A stretch of 23,132 bases of DNA, taken from the NCBI GenBank assembly GCA_934215995.1, contig CAKQBC010000006.1, forward strand, positions 1 through 23,132, read 5' to 3'. A model generated the notes under the pieces. The model did not search any database. It saw only the letters and a list, made by a program, of their open reading frames with translations, and had not been told where the DNA came from. The position numbers and the translations under genes are program-made. The stretch is from an uncultured Bacillus sp. (GTDB lineage: Bacteria > Bacillota > Bacilli > Bacillales > DSM-1321). Below are positions 14,667 through 22,662 of the stretch, in pieces. Numbering within the stretch: the stretch's first letter is position 1; every line of letters begins with the position of its first letter.

Positions 14667-16406
14667 CTACAGCTTAAACTTCTGTACCAGGACGTTCAGG
14701 TTTTCAGCCAGCTTCGCCAATTCTTCCGAGTTGCCTGCAATTGTTTCCATCGAGCTGCTTACCTCTTCTGAAGAAGCGGTTGTTTCTTCGATTCCTGCAG
14801 ATGATTCTTCAGATATTGCCGCCACCTCTTGAACAGAAATCTCAATGGATTGGCTGCCGTTTTTGATTTCCGATAAGGCAGATGTAATCTCCAGCAGGTT
14901 ATCAGTCATCTCGATTACCGAGCTCCTGATTTCATAGAATTTCTCACCTGTCATCCGTACCTGATTTGTTCCGTTTTCAAAGTCTTGATAGCCGGACTGC
15001 AAAGAATCAGCCACACTATCAAACTCCTCTTGAATATTGACAACAATCTCGGAAATATCCATAACCGATCTCGCCACTTCTTCCGCCAGCTTACGCACCT
15101 CATCGGCGACCACGGCAAAGCCTTTACCATGTTCTCCTGCCCTGGCGGCTTCAATCGCCGCATTAAGCGCCAATAAATTCGTTTGGTTCGCGATGTTTTT
15201 GATGACATCGACCAAATGGGTAATTTCCTGTGTCTTATGATTCAGGCTATTCACCTTCTGAATCGAATGCTGGACGGTTTGATCAATGATTCCCATTTGG
15301 GCAACAGATGAGTCCATCATTTCTGTTCCTTCGTTTGTCATGTCAATGACATTGCGTGACTTAAGCTTGATCGATTCACCATGCCTGTTAGCTTTTTCCA
15401 CTCTTTCATTAAAATCCGTAATGGTCTCTGAGAGCCTAGCTGTGCTGTTCGTCTGGGTTTCAAGGCCTGCAGCCAGCTCCTCCATCGTCATTGAAATCTG
15501 TTCTGTTCCTCTCCTCACCTCATTTGCCGTTTGCGTAAGGTCTTCACTGTAAGATGAGACTATGCCTGCACTCTCGGTAACCTTAACAAGGATTGTACGA
15601 AGATCTTCCCCCATCTCATTTGTCGTAGCCATCAGCTGGGCAGTTTCATCTTTCCTATCCGTTTCCATCGGCTTTTGGCCCAGGTTCCCGCCCGCTATGA
15701 GGCTTAATCTTTTCATCACCAGCCTGATCGGTTTAACAATCCTTCTGGATATCAAGATGGCAATCAGAACCGATAACAAAATGGACACGATCGTAAGAAT
15801 TATACTCATCTCTTTCGACTGCTCCCCATTTTCAATGATTGTTTGCCCAATCCTTTCTATGGATTGCTGGCTTTCATTCGCATAATCACCAAATCCATCA
15901 ATCAATTCCTCTTCCAGCTTTTGCGCTCTGGACATGACTGTTTTGGCCTTTTCAGCCTCTCCCTTTCCTGCCAATTCAAAGGCCTGGTCAGTCAATGTAC
16001 CCCATCTGACTTTCTTTTCAAGAAGGACTTGGAACTTCATTTCTGAATTGATGCTGTCCGCTTCCTTTTCTAAAGCTAAGCTTTCCTTCGTGCCAGCTTC
16101 GAATTGTTCACGGTATGAATCATCCCCGTATAGCAGATAGCCCCTGATCAGACTTGCCCTATGCGCCATATTGGTCGCCAGATTGTTATTGATTTTCGAT
16201 AGCTTCAATTGCTTGTTCAGGACTGTGTTCAATGACTCATTCGTTTTGTCGATCATATATATATTGGTGGCGCTCAATAGCATCGCCAGCAATATGACTA
16301 CGGAAAAACCAGCCAGGATGGAAGTGTATATACTTTTGAAGTTCAGGAGCTTTTTTCCTTTTTTCTCTCTTTTTGTGAGTGCTTGTTTACGATTTCTGAT
16401 TTTCAT
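14667..16406 (-). CDS. methyl-accepting chemotaxis protein
   Basis: A 579-residue transmembrane chemoreceptor. A basic cytoplasmic start (residues 1-25) precedes span 1 (about 27-51). An extracytoplasmic four-helix-bundle-type sensor follows (52-199; one copy, with acidic helices), then span 2 (201-221), a HAMP linker (222-276) and the long coiled-coil signalling domain. The hairpin tip that contacts CheA/CheW is plain: [21 protein letters not shown] followed by [14 protein letters not shown]. Glu/Gln-rich heptads on either side offer methylation sites. It lacks a C-terminal CheR-docking pentapeptide, ending KFKL. The overall form is like B. subtilis YvaQ/YoaH. The ligand cannot be inferred. 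AAGGA is a modest ribosome binding site. A SigD-like promoter and a structured leader lie upstream. Confidence 0.93.
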   Translation of the reverse strand: MKIRNRKQALTKREKKGKKLLNFKSIYTSILAGFSVVILLAMLLSATNIYMIDKTNESLNTVLNKQLKLSKINNNLATNMAHRASLIRGYLLYGDDSYREQFEAGTKESLALEKEADSINSEMKFQVLLEKKVRWGTLTDQAFELAGKGEAEKAKTVMSRAQKLEEELIDGFGDYANESQQSIERIGQTIIENGEQSKEMSIILTIVSILLSVLIAILISRRIVKPIRLVMKRLSLIAGGNLGQKPMETDRKDETAQLMATTNEMGEDLRTILVKVTESAGIVSSYSEDLTQTANEVRRGTEQISMTMEELAAGLETQTNSTARLSETITDFNERVEKANRHGESIKLKSRNVIDMTNEGTEMMDSSVAQMGIIDQTVQHSIQKVNSLNHKTQEITHLVDVIKNIANQTNLLALNAAIEAARAGEHGKGFAVVADEVRKLAEEVARSVMDISEIVVNIQEEFDSVADSLQSGYQDFENGTNQVRMTGEKFYEIRSSVIEMTDNLLEITSALSEIKNGSQSIEISVQEVAAISEESSAGIEETTASSEEVSSSMETIAGNSEELAKLAENLNVLVQKFKL

Positions 16407-16436
16407 TTCAACCCGTTCCTTTTAAAGTCTTTTTTC

Positions 16437-16500
16437 CGCCCGTCTCTCTACCGGAGGGCACGGCTACCCGATTTTTTATGAATCAGGCAAATGTTTTGCC
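16437..16500 (-). promoter_or_regulatory. structured 5' leader of the chemotaxis receptor mRNA
   Basis: Two helices can be drawn on the minus strand: GGCAAA/TTTGCC with a three-base loop (16486-16500), and CCG-CCC pairing with GGGCGG (about 16437-16467) followed by an A-run. A long-range GGGCA/TGCCC pairing competes with both. The conserved GACGCAAAGCC core of a c-di-GMP-I aptamer is absent, so no known riboswitch is called. Confidence 0.3.
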
Positions 16501-16507
16501 CCTGCTT

Positions 16508-16534
16508 TTATCGGACTAAGGTTGTCATTTTATA
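16508..16534 (-). promoter_or_regulatory. SigD-like (flagellar sigma) promoter for the chemotaxis receptor
   Basis: On the minus strand TCCGATAA (16508-16515) matches six of eight positions of the SigD -10 GCCGATAT. With a 15-base spacer the -35 is TATA (16531-16534, consensus TAAA); an exact TAAA lies two bases nearer. A motility sigma factor is expected for a receptor gene. Confidence 0.45.
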
Positions 16535-16679
16535 TAGTCATTGAGATGTTTAGGTATAAAGACCTATAAAAAGAAGCGAATCTCATCCGAATTATGTTTC
16601 ACAATGGGCTGCTTACCGACATCCCCCAAACCTACCAATATCGTATAATTTCTTTATGATTCTTAAGGGAAAGGAAAAC

Positions 16680-16949
16680 ATGCCAAATAAAATCCTGAAC
16701 AAGTACGTTCGCAATAAACAGCCGAAACCTAAGATAAACGTATACCTGGACACGGCTATCGTCTTCACTTTCATGTTGCTGGCATTATCAACTGATTCAC
16801 GCGTTTGGCTCTATTGTTTAGCGGTTGCCCTTTTTACGAAAAACGTACTTGTCCACCGCTACAGAAACCGGAGGCTTGCCAAAGAAGTCCTAACTTTAGG
16901 TTTAACGATGTTATTCATTTTTGTGATAGACATGATACTAGTTTGGTGA
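16680..16949 (+). CDS. two-span small membrane protein, 89 residues
   Basis: A basic N-terminal segment (about residues 1-22, rich in Lys/Arg/Asn) is followed by hydrophobic spans at about 24-42 (YLDTAIVFTFMLLALST) plus 43-55, a basic loop (HRYRNRRLAKE) and a last span at about 68-88 (TLGLTMLFIFVIDMILV). ATG 16680 is chosen since AAAGG lies just upstream; the in-frame ATG at 16656 lies directly after a TATAAT and has no binding site. No family is recognised. It is divergent from the receptor gene and precedes the metE riboswitch, with no evident link to either. A weak TTGCCA/TGGCAA inverted repeat follows but has no T-run. Confidence 0.65.
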   Translation: MPNKILNKYVRNKQPKPKINVYLDTAIVFTFMLLALSTDSRVWLYCLAVALFTKNVLVHRYRNRRLAKEVLTLGLTMLFIFVIDMILVW

Positions 16950-16992
16950 TGGACAAATAGCAAAACTCATTGCCAGGTCGTTTACTTTGCCA

Positions 16993-17021
16993 TTGACGAT
17001 GATGGCAATAAGTGATACGAT
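16993..17021 (+). promoter_or_regulatory. SigA promoter of the riboswitch-metE transcript
   Basis: -35 TTGACG (16993-16998), spacer of exactly 17 bases, -10 TACGAT (17016-17021). Transcription from about 17028 would place the riboswitch aptamer some 40 bases into the RNA. Confidence 0.6.
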
Positions 17022-17066
17022 TCTACTTACATTATTTTCTGAATTAACAAAAAATAAATATCTGTG

Positions 17067-17233
17067 GGAATAGGTTTCTTAAACTGTTTAAGAATGAAAA
17101 GGGAAGATTGGTGAAAATCCAACACGGTCCCGCCACTGTATTAGGGGAGTTAGCACTTGCTGATCACTGATTGTTTTCAATCGGGAAGATGGTGCTTAAT
17201 GTTGATCCTTGAGTCAGGAGACCTGCCTATTCC
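17067..17233 (+). ncRNA. cobalamin (adenosylcobalamin-type) riboswitch aptamer
   Basis: The closing helix P1 is GGAATAGG (17067-17074) with CCTATTCC (17226-17233). Inside are the conserved blocks of RF00174: GGGAA, GGTGAAAATCC, CGGTCCCGCCACTGT, and the 3' B12 box GAGTCAGGAGACCTGCC. It precedes metE, the B12-independent enzyme, so binding of cobalamin should switch the gene off when the B12-dependent route can run. The expression platform (17234-17351) contains a P13-like hairpin CCTA/TAGG at 17251-17265, an antiterminator (17270-17279 with 17304-17314) and the terminator at 17303. Confidence 0.95.
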
Positions 17234-17276
17234 GGCAACACTGTTTTGTACCTACGGGAGATAGGGAGGTGTTAGA

Positions 17277-17312
17277 ATGAATAAACCTGTGTATACATAT
17301 GGGCATTTCTAA
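17277..17312 (+). CDS. 11-codon reading frame in the riboswitch expression platform
   Basis: ATG 17277 lies seven bases after AGGGAGG (17263-17269) and opens an 11-codon frame, MNKPVYTYGHF, whose TAA (17310-17312) falls inside the left arm of the terminator. GTTAGAATG (17271-17279, including the start codon) can pair with CATTTCTAAC (17304-17313) with one bulge, so the frame also spans both arms of the likely antiterminator. Ribosomes on it would interfere with these helices. It could be a regulatory leader peptide or a by-product of structural sequence; composition alone cannot decide. Confidence 0.4.
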   Translation: MNKPVYTYGHF

Positions 17313-17351
17313 CGTTTTCTGTTCAAAACGTTGGAAATGCTTTTTATTTTT
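17303..17351 (+). terminator. riboswitch-controlled terminator upstream of metE
   Basis: A 16-bp stem forms from GCATTTC-T-AACGTTTT (17303-17318) and AAAACGTT-G-GAAATGC (17325-17340), with a six-base loop and one T-G wobble, followed by TTTTTATTTTT. It is the off-switch used when cobalamin is bound. Confidence 0.93.
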
Positions 17352-17371
17352 ATAACAGGGGGATGAATCAC

Positions 17372-19663
17372 ATGAAAACGAGTAACTTAGGCTATCCGCG
17401 TATTGGCGAAAATAGGGAATGGAAAAAAGCTTTGGAGCTGTACTGGGCTGGCGCTATCGATGAAGAGAACTTCAAACAAACTACGGATAGGATCCTTTTA
17501 TCCAACCTTAGGAAGCAGGCTGGCATAGGCATAGACTTCATTCCTGTCAATGACTTCAGCTATTATGACCATATGCTGGACACGGCTGCCATGTTCGGAT
17601 TGGTTCCGGAACGCTATGGGAATGTTGAAGGGAACGTTTCTTTGTCTCAATACTTTGCCATGGCCCGCGGAAGTGATACAGCTGTAGCCTGCGAAATGAC
17701 GAAGTGGTTCAACACTAATTACCATTACATTATTCCAGAGCTTGCTCATGCGAAATTCCGGCTGGTAGAGAATAAGCCGCTTGAAGCTTACAGAAAAGCA
17801 AAGAAACATTTGGGCATCGAGGGGAAGCCCGTGATTATCGGCCCGTACACCTTCATGAAGTTATCTAAAGGATATGATGAAAAAGAAATCCCAGCGGTTC
17901 TGCTGCAGCTCCTTCCTTTGTATCAGCAGGTCCTTAAGGAACTGCATGAAGAAGGCGTACAATGGGTGCAAATCGATGAACCAATCCTGGCTACAACTCT
18001 TTCAAAGGATGAATTAAAGACGGTCCAATATATTTATGAACAATTGCACCAAGCGGCACCTGGCCTGCATAAAATGCTCCAAACATACTTCGACTCTGTA
18101 GATGAGTATGAAACTGTCGTATCGCTTCCTGTTCAAGGCATTGGGCTGGATTTTGCAAACGATAAAAACCGGAACTTCGACAATCTCCGGACTTTCGGAT
18201 TTCCGAAGGATAAGGTGCTTGGCCTTGGGATCATCGATGGGCGCAACATATGGAAGGCAGACTTGATCAACAAGAAACAGACAATAGACCTTATCACGGA
18301 AACAGTGAGCACGGACAGAATCTGGATTCAGCCATCCTGCAGCTTATTGCATGTTCCTGTCACAATAGATAATGAACCTTCGCTGGATCAAACCTTGAAA
18401 AAGGCGCTTGCATTTGCAGATGAGAAATTGCTGGAAGTCCAAACATTAAAAAACAGTTATAGTTCCATTGAGGATACAGAACCGTTCGCACAAAGCCGTG
18501 CAGACATTGAAGTTCTGAACACTTCCCCTGCCCGCAACATAACGGAAGTCCATTCGGCAATCAGGGATATTACATCTGAAGATTTCGGGCGCAAAGAAAC
18601 ATTCAAGCAGCGAAAAGATATCCAGCAAGCATATTGGCAACTTCCTGAATACCCTACGACGACAATCGGGAGCTTCCCCCAAACGCCTGAAGTCCGGAAA
18701 GCACGGCTCAAGTACAAAAAAGGGGAATGGAACCAAGAGCAATACAATCGTTTCATCGATGAAGAAATCGCAAGATGGATTTCCATTCAAGAAGACATCG
18801 GCCTGGATGTGCTTGTCCATGGCGAATTCGAACGCAATGATATGGTCGAGTACTTCGGCGGCAAATTGGCCGGTTTTGCTTTCAGCTCTAATGGCTGGGT
18901 ACAATCTTACGGCTCACGCTGCGTAAAACCCCCTATCATTTATGGGGATGTGGCATACAAGGAGCCAATGACCTTAAGGGAAAGTGCATATGCCAGAAGC
19001 CTGACAGATAAACCTATGAAAGGCATGCTCACAGGACCGGCCACTATCCTGAACTGGTCATTCGTCCGAGACGATATATCCAGAAAAGATGTTTGCTTCC
19101 AAATCGCCTTGGCCCTAAAAGAAGAGATTGAGCTTTTGGAGGAGAACCATATCAAAATGATCCAGGTTGACGAACCTGCATTGCGGGAAGGGTTGCCGTT
19201 AAAAATGGAAGACCGTCAGGAATATCTCGATTGGGCGGTCCAAGCATTCTTGCTTGCGACATCTTCTGTTGAAGCAACGACACAGATACATACACATATG
19301 TGCTATTGCGATTTCAATAATTTCCTTGATGTGATCAGCAAGCTGGATGCGGATATCATCTCCATAGAGACATCGAGAAGCCACGGTGAACTCCTGAACT
19401 CTGACCAATTGAAATCGTACGATAAGGGGATTGGCCTTGGTGTATATGACATCCATAGTCCGCGGGTCCCTTCTGTTGAAGAAATGGTTACACTGATTTC
19501 GAAGTATTCGAAGATATTATCAAAAGACCAGATATGGGTAAATCCTGACTGCGGATTAAAAACGAGAAATGAAAAAGAAACAGTCGCTTCCCTTAAAAAC
19601 ATGGTGAAGGCAGCTGAATTCATACGCACTGAAGCTTCTGCCTGCGTGACGGAAGGAATATGA
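17372..19663 (+). CDS. metE: cobalamin-independent methionine synthase
   Basis: A 763-residue MetE, which transfers the methyl group of 5-methyl-tetrahydrofolate (polyglutamate form) to homocysteine, the last step of methionine synthesis, in the cytoplasm. It has the usual two TIM barrels: an N-terminal half (1-about 370, beginning SNLGYPRIGENREWKKALE) and the catalytic C-terminal half (from about 430, TTTIGSFPQT). The zinc ligands are visible: His642 and Cys644 in H-T-H-M-C, Glu666 in I-E-T-S-R-S, Cys727 in NPDCGLKTR. ATG 17372 is used because AGGGGG lies nine bases upstream; ATG 17363 touches the binding site. Expression is governed by the upstream B12 riboswitch. The next gene follows after seven bases with no terminator between. 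Confidence 0.97.
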   Translation: MKTSNLGYPRIGENREWKKALELYWAGAIDEENFKQTTDRILLSNLRKQAGIGIDFIPVNDFSYYDHMLDTAAMFGLVPERYGNVEGNVSLSQYFAMARGSDTAVACEMTKWFNTNYHYIIPELAHAKFRLVENKPLEAYRKAKKHLGIEGKPVIIGPYTFMKLSKGYDEKEIPAVLLQLLPLYQQVLKELHEEGVQWVQIDEPILATTLSKDELKTVQYIYEQLHQAAPGLHKMLQTYFDSVDEYETVVSLPVQGIGLDFANDKNRNFDNLRTFGFPKDKVLGLGIIDGRNIWKADLINKKQTIDLITETVSTDRIWIQPSCSLLHVPVTIDNEPSLDQTLKKALAFADEKLLEVQTLKNSYSSIEDTEPFAQSRADIEVLNTSPARNITEVHSAIRDITSEDFGRKETFKQRKDIQQAYWQLPEYPTTTIGSFPQTPEVRKARLKYKKGEWNQEQYNRFIDEEIARWISIQEDIGLDVLVHGEFERNDMVEYFGGKLAGFAFSSNGWVQSYGSRCVKPPIIYGDVAYKEPMTLRESAYARSLTDKPMKGMLTGPATILNWSFVRDDISRKDVCFQIALALKEEIELLEENHIKMIQVDEPALREGLPLKMEDRQEYLDWAVQAFLLATSSVEATTQIHTHMCYCDFNNFLDVISKLDADIISIETSRSHGELLNSDQLKSYDKGIGLGVYDIHSPRVPSVEEMVTLISKYSKILSKDQIWVNPDCGLKTRNEKETVASLKNMVKAAEFIRTEASACVTEGI

Positions 19664-19670
19664 GAAGCAT

Positions 19671-20165
19671 ATGGAAGCCCGAGGAAAAATAAAAACTGTC
19701 AGTGATTCGCGTGCAGAATTGACCGATCTCGTTCTTCCCCCAGATACAAATATGCACGGAACCATTTTCGGAGGAAAGGTCATGGCCTATGCGGATAAGA
19801 TTGCTGTCATATCCGCAATGCGCCACTGCAGAAAGCCGGTTGTAACAGTCAGAAGCGATTCATTTGAGTTTCATTCACCAATCAAGTCAGGGGAAGCCAT
19901 ATGCATTGAGTCATTTGTTGTCTGTGCTTTCCGCACATCTATGGAAGTCCTTGTAAGAATCTATGCTGAAAATTTGCTGACCGGAGAAAAAAGAAAGACT
20001 TCACAAGCATACTTAACAATCATTGCAATCGACGAACATTCCAAGCCCTCTGAAATACCGCCTATCACTCCAGTTACTGAAGAAGAAAGGCTGCAGTATG
20101 AATCGGCAATGGAACGGTATCAAAAACGAAAACAAAAACGCCAAGTACCTGACCGGGTCTTATAA
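19671..20165 (+). CDS. acyl-CoA thioesterase, hotdog fold (YkhA-like)
   Basis: A 164-residue single-hotdog acyl-CoA thioesterase of the YkhA/BACH type. Hallmarks are N27 in D-T-N-M-H-G-T-I-F-G-G and D42 in V-M-A-Y-A-D-K, the expected active-site pair, then V-T-V-R-S-D-S-F-E-F and the V-x-V-x-x-E-N-L-L-T-G-E segment. The C-terminal 30 residues are charged (ERYQKRKQKRQ). It hydrolyses fatty acyl-CoA to free acid and CoA, probably as a hexamer, in the cytoplasm. It starts seven bases after metE and shares its transcript, so it would be under the same riboswitch; a metabolic reason for that is not obvious. A terminator follows. Confidence 0.9.
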   Translation: MEARGKIKTVSDSRAELTDLVLPPDTNMHGTIFGGKVMAYADKIAVISAMRHCRKPVVTVRSDSFEFHSPIKSGEAICIESFVVCAFRTSMEVLVRIYAENLLTGEKRKTSQAYLTIIAIDEHSKPSEIPPITPVTEEERLQYESAMERYQKRKQKRQVPDRVL

Positions 20166-20180
20166 GCGGCATACTAAACA

Positions 20181-20223
20181 AAAAATCAGCCTCATCTTTA
20201 CAATAAGAAGGGGGCTGATTTTT
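20181..20223 (+). terminator. terminator of the metE-thioesterase transcript
   Basis: AAAATCAGCC (20182-20191) pairs with GGCTGATTTT (20213-20222), with a large loop and a T-run. It lies 16 bases after the thioesterase stop codon. Confidence 0.85.
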
Positions 20224-20268
20224 GCAAATGTTTTTGGCTTTATCAATCCTTTGGACGCATACGCCATT

Positions 20269-20576
20269 TCAATGCATCCGCCCCCAAAGCATGATCGTTA
20301 CCCCGGTCAAACAGCATGCGGCACCGAGCCAATCGTACATAACAGGCTCTTTTTTATTGTACCTCTCATTCCCACTGTACAGCTAGAATGATAACGACGT
20401 CTCCATAATCCTCATACCCCCGAATGAAGGAAATTTCTGCAAAGCAGGAATGGTTCCGTACACACTACCAGAAGAATACCTCCAATTAATCCGTACCCCT
20501 TTCTGACCCGCACAGCCAGACCGTCTATTTCCGTGATTCCTGCCAGAACGAATAACACAATTGCATATGATTTCAC
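20269..20576 (-). pseudogene. YnfA-family (UPF0060) membrane protein, multiply frameshifted
   Basis: The minus strand carries the whole of a YnfA-like protein, broken into pieces. GTG 20576 (AAAAGG upstream) gives MKSYAIVLFVLAGITEI, then LIGGILLVV. A frame change gives YGTIPALQKFPSFGG, another gives YGDVVIILAV, and the last gives KKEPVMYDWLGAACCLTGV followed by TIMLWGRMH and TGA at 20269-20271. These match in order the family elements LLFLLAGLAEIGG, YGVVPTLQ-FGRVYAAYGGVFIVLS and PDRYDWIGA-ICLIG-IMLW. At least three frame shifts and a stop make it non-functional. The span of 308 bases is slightly below the roughly 325 of an intact gene. It begins four bases after the DUF1835 stop, so the two may once have been co-transcribed. 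Confidence 0.8.
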
Positions 20577-20579
20577 CTT

Positions 20580-21407
20580 TTAACGCAGTTTTATGCTGTA
20601 ATACCTCATTGCTTTTATACTGCCTTCCATCTCAAATACGTTTTTTTCAATTAGCTTTCTTAGCCTGTACTCGATGAATTCATCCCCTGTATATTGATCC
20701 AAATGCCCGATTACTTCTCCTATAAGTCTTGCGGATTTCATATAATCCTGTTTGCTTTGTTGGCGATGCAGCTTTTTCGCCTGCTGAATAATGAACTCAT
20801 CATGATAATCTTCCGAAACATTGCGGAGCGTGCCATCTCTCCATACTCTTATCACTTCTTTACTTTCTGATAGTGCGATCCATTCTTTCTCCAGTTCCTC
20901 TCGATCATCGTCTGTAAGAATCATTCTGGAACCTTGACGAAAGATCACCTGCAATTTCTCCGGGGCAATTTCGCCTGTATGAAGGGGTGTATATGTTTGT
21001 TTCTTCATGCAAAAAAGCATTTCATATGCTTCGGACGTGCTGATTATGGCAATATCGCAGTTTCTCCCCTTCAAAAGATGGGACACATACCGGAGCCCAG
21101 TAAGTTCATGGGCATTATCGGAACACCATACGGTCAATTGAGATCCATCTTGTATGGAAGCCAATTGCCCAACTGCCGTTTCGAAGTATTTCTGATCATC
21201 CATCAAATCTCCAAATTCGTCAGTCATGCTCTCCTTCATCCAATCAAATCTGGCTTGTATCCCTATTTCCTCATGCAATTTATGAATCGGACCGATTGAG
21301 AATGTATCATGAAAAGCGATTACTTCTTCTGTATTGTCCAGCCCCATTTCCCTCAAAACCCATTTGACTGACCCTGATGCCGAAGCACCAAACACTATAT
21401 GAATCAT
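20580..21407 (-). CDS. DUF1835 (and DUF3658) domain protein
   Basis: A 275-residue cytoplasmic protein. Residues 1-about 125 form the DUF1835 domain, with the typical start IHIVFGASASGSVKWVLRE and the F-H-D-T-F-S-I-G-P-I element; the hydrophilic C-terminal part (about 160-270; DEFIIQQAKK, ARLIGEVIGHLDQYTGDEFIEYRLRKLIEK) fits DUF3658. The first domain has an alternating beta/alpha pattern, but the family has no established function. AAGGAGAAAG precedes ATG 21407. It is divergent from the small zinc-ribbon gene and upstream of the dead YnfA gene. Proteins of this type are common in Bacillaceae, usually as single genes. Confidence 0.85.
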   Translation of the reverse strand: MIHIVFGASASGSVKWVLREMGLDNTEEVIAFHDTFSIGPIHKLHEEIGIQARFDWMKESMTDEFGDLMDDQKYFETAVGQLASIQDGSQLTVWCSDNAHELTGLRYVSHLLKGRNCDIAIISTSEAYEMLFCMKKQTYTPLHTGEIAPEKLQVIFRQGSRMILTDDDREELEKEWIALSESKEVIRVWRDGTLRNVSEDYHDEFIIQQAKKLHRQQSKQDYMKSARLIGEVIGHLDQYTGDEFIEYRLRKLIEKNVFEMEGSIKAMRYYSIKLR

Positions 21408-21552
21408 GGCTTTCTCCTTCCTTAAAAGACGGCTTGAATGGCGAGTTTTCCTGTTTATATACCATTAAAAATTTTACCATTTCCATACAGCCGACAACCA
21501 GATAAATGCTATAATTTGAAAAAACGAACCGGGGGATCATTAAATAGCCACA

Positions 21553-21969
21553 TTGAAAACGAGGGCTTTCCAATGGATCAAAGAGCACTCATTACACATA
21601 CAGGAAGAAGCAATGAAAAGCAGCCCCTATTACTTTAAGGCAAGGGGGCTCTCGAATTGCAATGAAATATTTATACGTTCCGGAACCGACTGGCTTGTAT
21701 TCGGATATGAAACTATACGATGGGAAAGGCCTTCGACTCCCACACCCTGTGAATACGCCCTATACACCCTGGAATGGGAAACATTGAAGTTAATGAATGT
21801 GGAAGAACAGCAAAAAACGATCCTCTGCCTCCTTACGGATACGATCGATATAAGGAAAGAACAGTATAGCCAATGCCAATTTTGCGGCAGGCAAGTGGCG
21901 GTTGAGCATCGATTCGACGACAATACGTGCCACGGTTGTGCAAGCAATTACTTCGGCATTATTTATTAA
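21553..21969 (+). CDS. small protein with C-terminal zinc ribbon, 138 residues
   Basis: The family is not recognised. The C-terminal 35 residues carry C108-x2-C111 and C126-x2-C129 (CQFCGRQ ... TCHGCAS), a four-Cys zinc-ribbon pattern, ending NYFGIIY. The first 100 residues are soluble and rich in Trp, Tyr and Glu (WLVFGYETIRWERP, YALYTLEWETLKL). The start is uncertain: TTG 21553 gives the full frame but has no well-placed binding site (GGGGG is too far), whereas ATG 21613 with AGGAAG six bases upstream would give 118 residues. A TATAAT at 21510-21515 is a possible -10. It is divergent from DUF1835 and convergent with marR. Function unknown. Confidence 0.75.
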   Translation: MKTRAFQWIKEHSLHIQEEAMKSSPYYFKARGLSNCNEIFIRSGTDWLVFGYETIRWERPSTPTPCEYALYTLEWETLKLMNVEEQQKTILCLLTDTIDIRKEQYSQCQFCGRQVAVEHRFDDNTCHGCASNYFGIIY

Positions 21970-21974
21970 ACAGG

Positions 21975-22022
21975 AAAAGGGTTAGGGGAAGAGCGTTCCT
22001 CTTTTCCCTAACCCTTTTTTGC
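21975..22022. terminator. bidirectional terminator between the zinc-ribbon gene and marR
   Basis: AAAAGGGTTAGGG (21975-21987) pairs perfectly with CCCTAACCCTTTT (22006-22018), and the inner GAAGAG/CTCTT extends the stem around a short loop. A's on the left and six T's on the right allow use from both convergent genes. Confidence 0.93.
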
Positions 22023-22031
22023 CGCCAGCCC

Positions 22032-22490
22032 TTATTCGATTTCAACGTGCACCTCATCGAGATATTCACTTACTTGGTCCAATAACATCAATAATGTTTC
22101 ACATTGCTCCTCACCAAGCCGGTCGACCAGGCCGGAAAATAAAGTATGCAGGTAATCGGTTACTTTCTGCAAAATTTCTTCCCCTTTGCCTGTCAGCGAA
22201 ATGTCCACGACCCGTTTATCATGGGGGTCTTTTTTCCGTTCGATATATCCATTTTTCTCTAAACTGTTGACTGTTTGTGTAACGGTCGGAGACGTGACGA
22301 ACATCCGATGGCTGATTTCTGAAACCGTGATTGCCGTATTCCCTTCACGCTCCAGGTTCTTGATGCAAAGTAATGTCCTCATTTCACTATTCTTTATGCC
22401 CAACAAAGGCTGCTTTCGCCATTCGGCTTTCGCCAATCGGTCGAATGCCGAAACAAGCCTTTGAATATCCACATTTGACTTTTCCTGCAA
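22032..22490 (-). CDS. MarR-family transcriptional regulator
   Basis: A 152-residue winged-helix regulator. The core is AITVSEISHRMFVTSPTVTQTVNSLEKNGYIERKKDPHDKRVVDISLTGKG: recognition helix TSPTVTQTVNSLEKNG and the beta-wing D-x-R-x-x-x-I-x-L-T. Helices at both ends form the dimer interface. TTG 22490 is chosen since GAGGTG lies just upstream; the in-frame GTG at 22499 is part of that site. It follows the four-helix membrane protein gene on the same strand but after a terminator, so it probably has its own promoter in 22500-22600. MarR proteins often control a neighbouring exporter or detoxification gene; the palindrome at 23086 could be its target, by inference only. Confidence 0.9.
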   Translation of the reverse strand: MQEKSNVDIQRLVSAFDRLAKAEWRKQPLLGIKNSEMRTLLCIKNLEREGNTAITVSEISHRMFVTSPTVTQTVNSLEKNGYIERKKDPHDKRVVDISLTGKGEEILQKVTDYLHTLFSGLVDRLGEEQCETLLMLLDQVSEYLDEVHVEIE

Positions 22491-22610
22491 GCTGTACACC
22501 TCATTCGCACTTGGTCTTTTTAGAAATGGGGGCCACTTGACGAACTGCCGCCCAAATCACATCTATATCTATCATACAGCATAATGGCCCAATCGTATAA
22601 TGGCTGCATA

Positions 22611-22642
22611 AAAAACAGGCACCCGAAATACCGGATGCCTGT
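22611..22642 (-). terminator. terminator after the four-span membrane protein gene
   Basis: ACAGGCACCCG (22615-22625) pairs with CGGATGCCTGT (22632-22642) with one mismatch; five A's on the left give a T-run on the minus strand. It stands 21 bases after the stop codon. Confidence 0.87.
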
Positions 22643-22662
22643 ACTGAACTTTATTTGGTTTA

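Noticed and set aside
16407..16515. c-di-GMP-I (GEMM) riboswitch before the chemoreceptor
   Set aside because: GGGGCAAAAC and GGTAGCCG recall its ends, but the conserved GACGCAAAGCC core and the GAAA-type tetraloop/receptor are absent and the region is too short.
21573..21638. 21-codon frame with AGGG before ATG 21573
   Set aside because: It overlaps the longer zinc-ribbon frame, whose cysteine pattern supports it; the peptide has no features.
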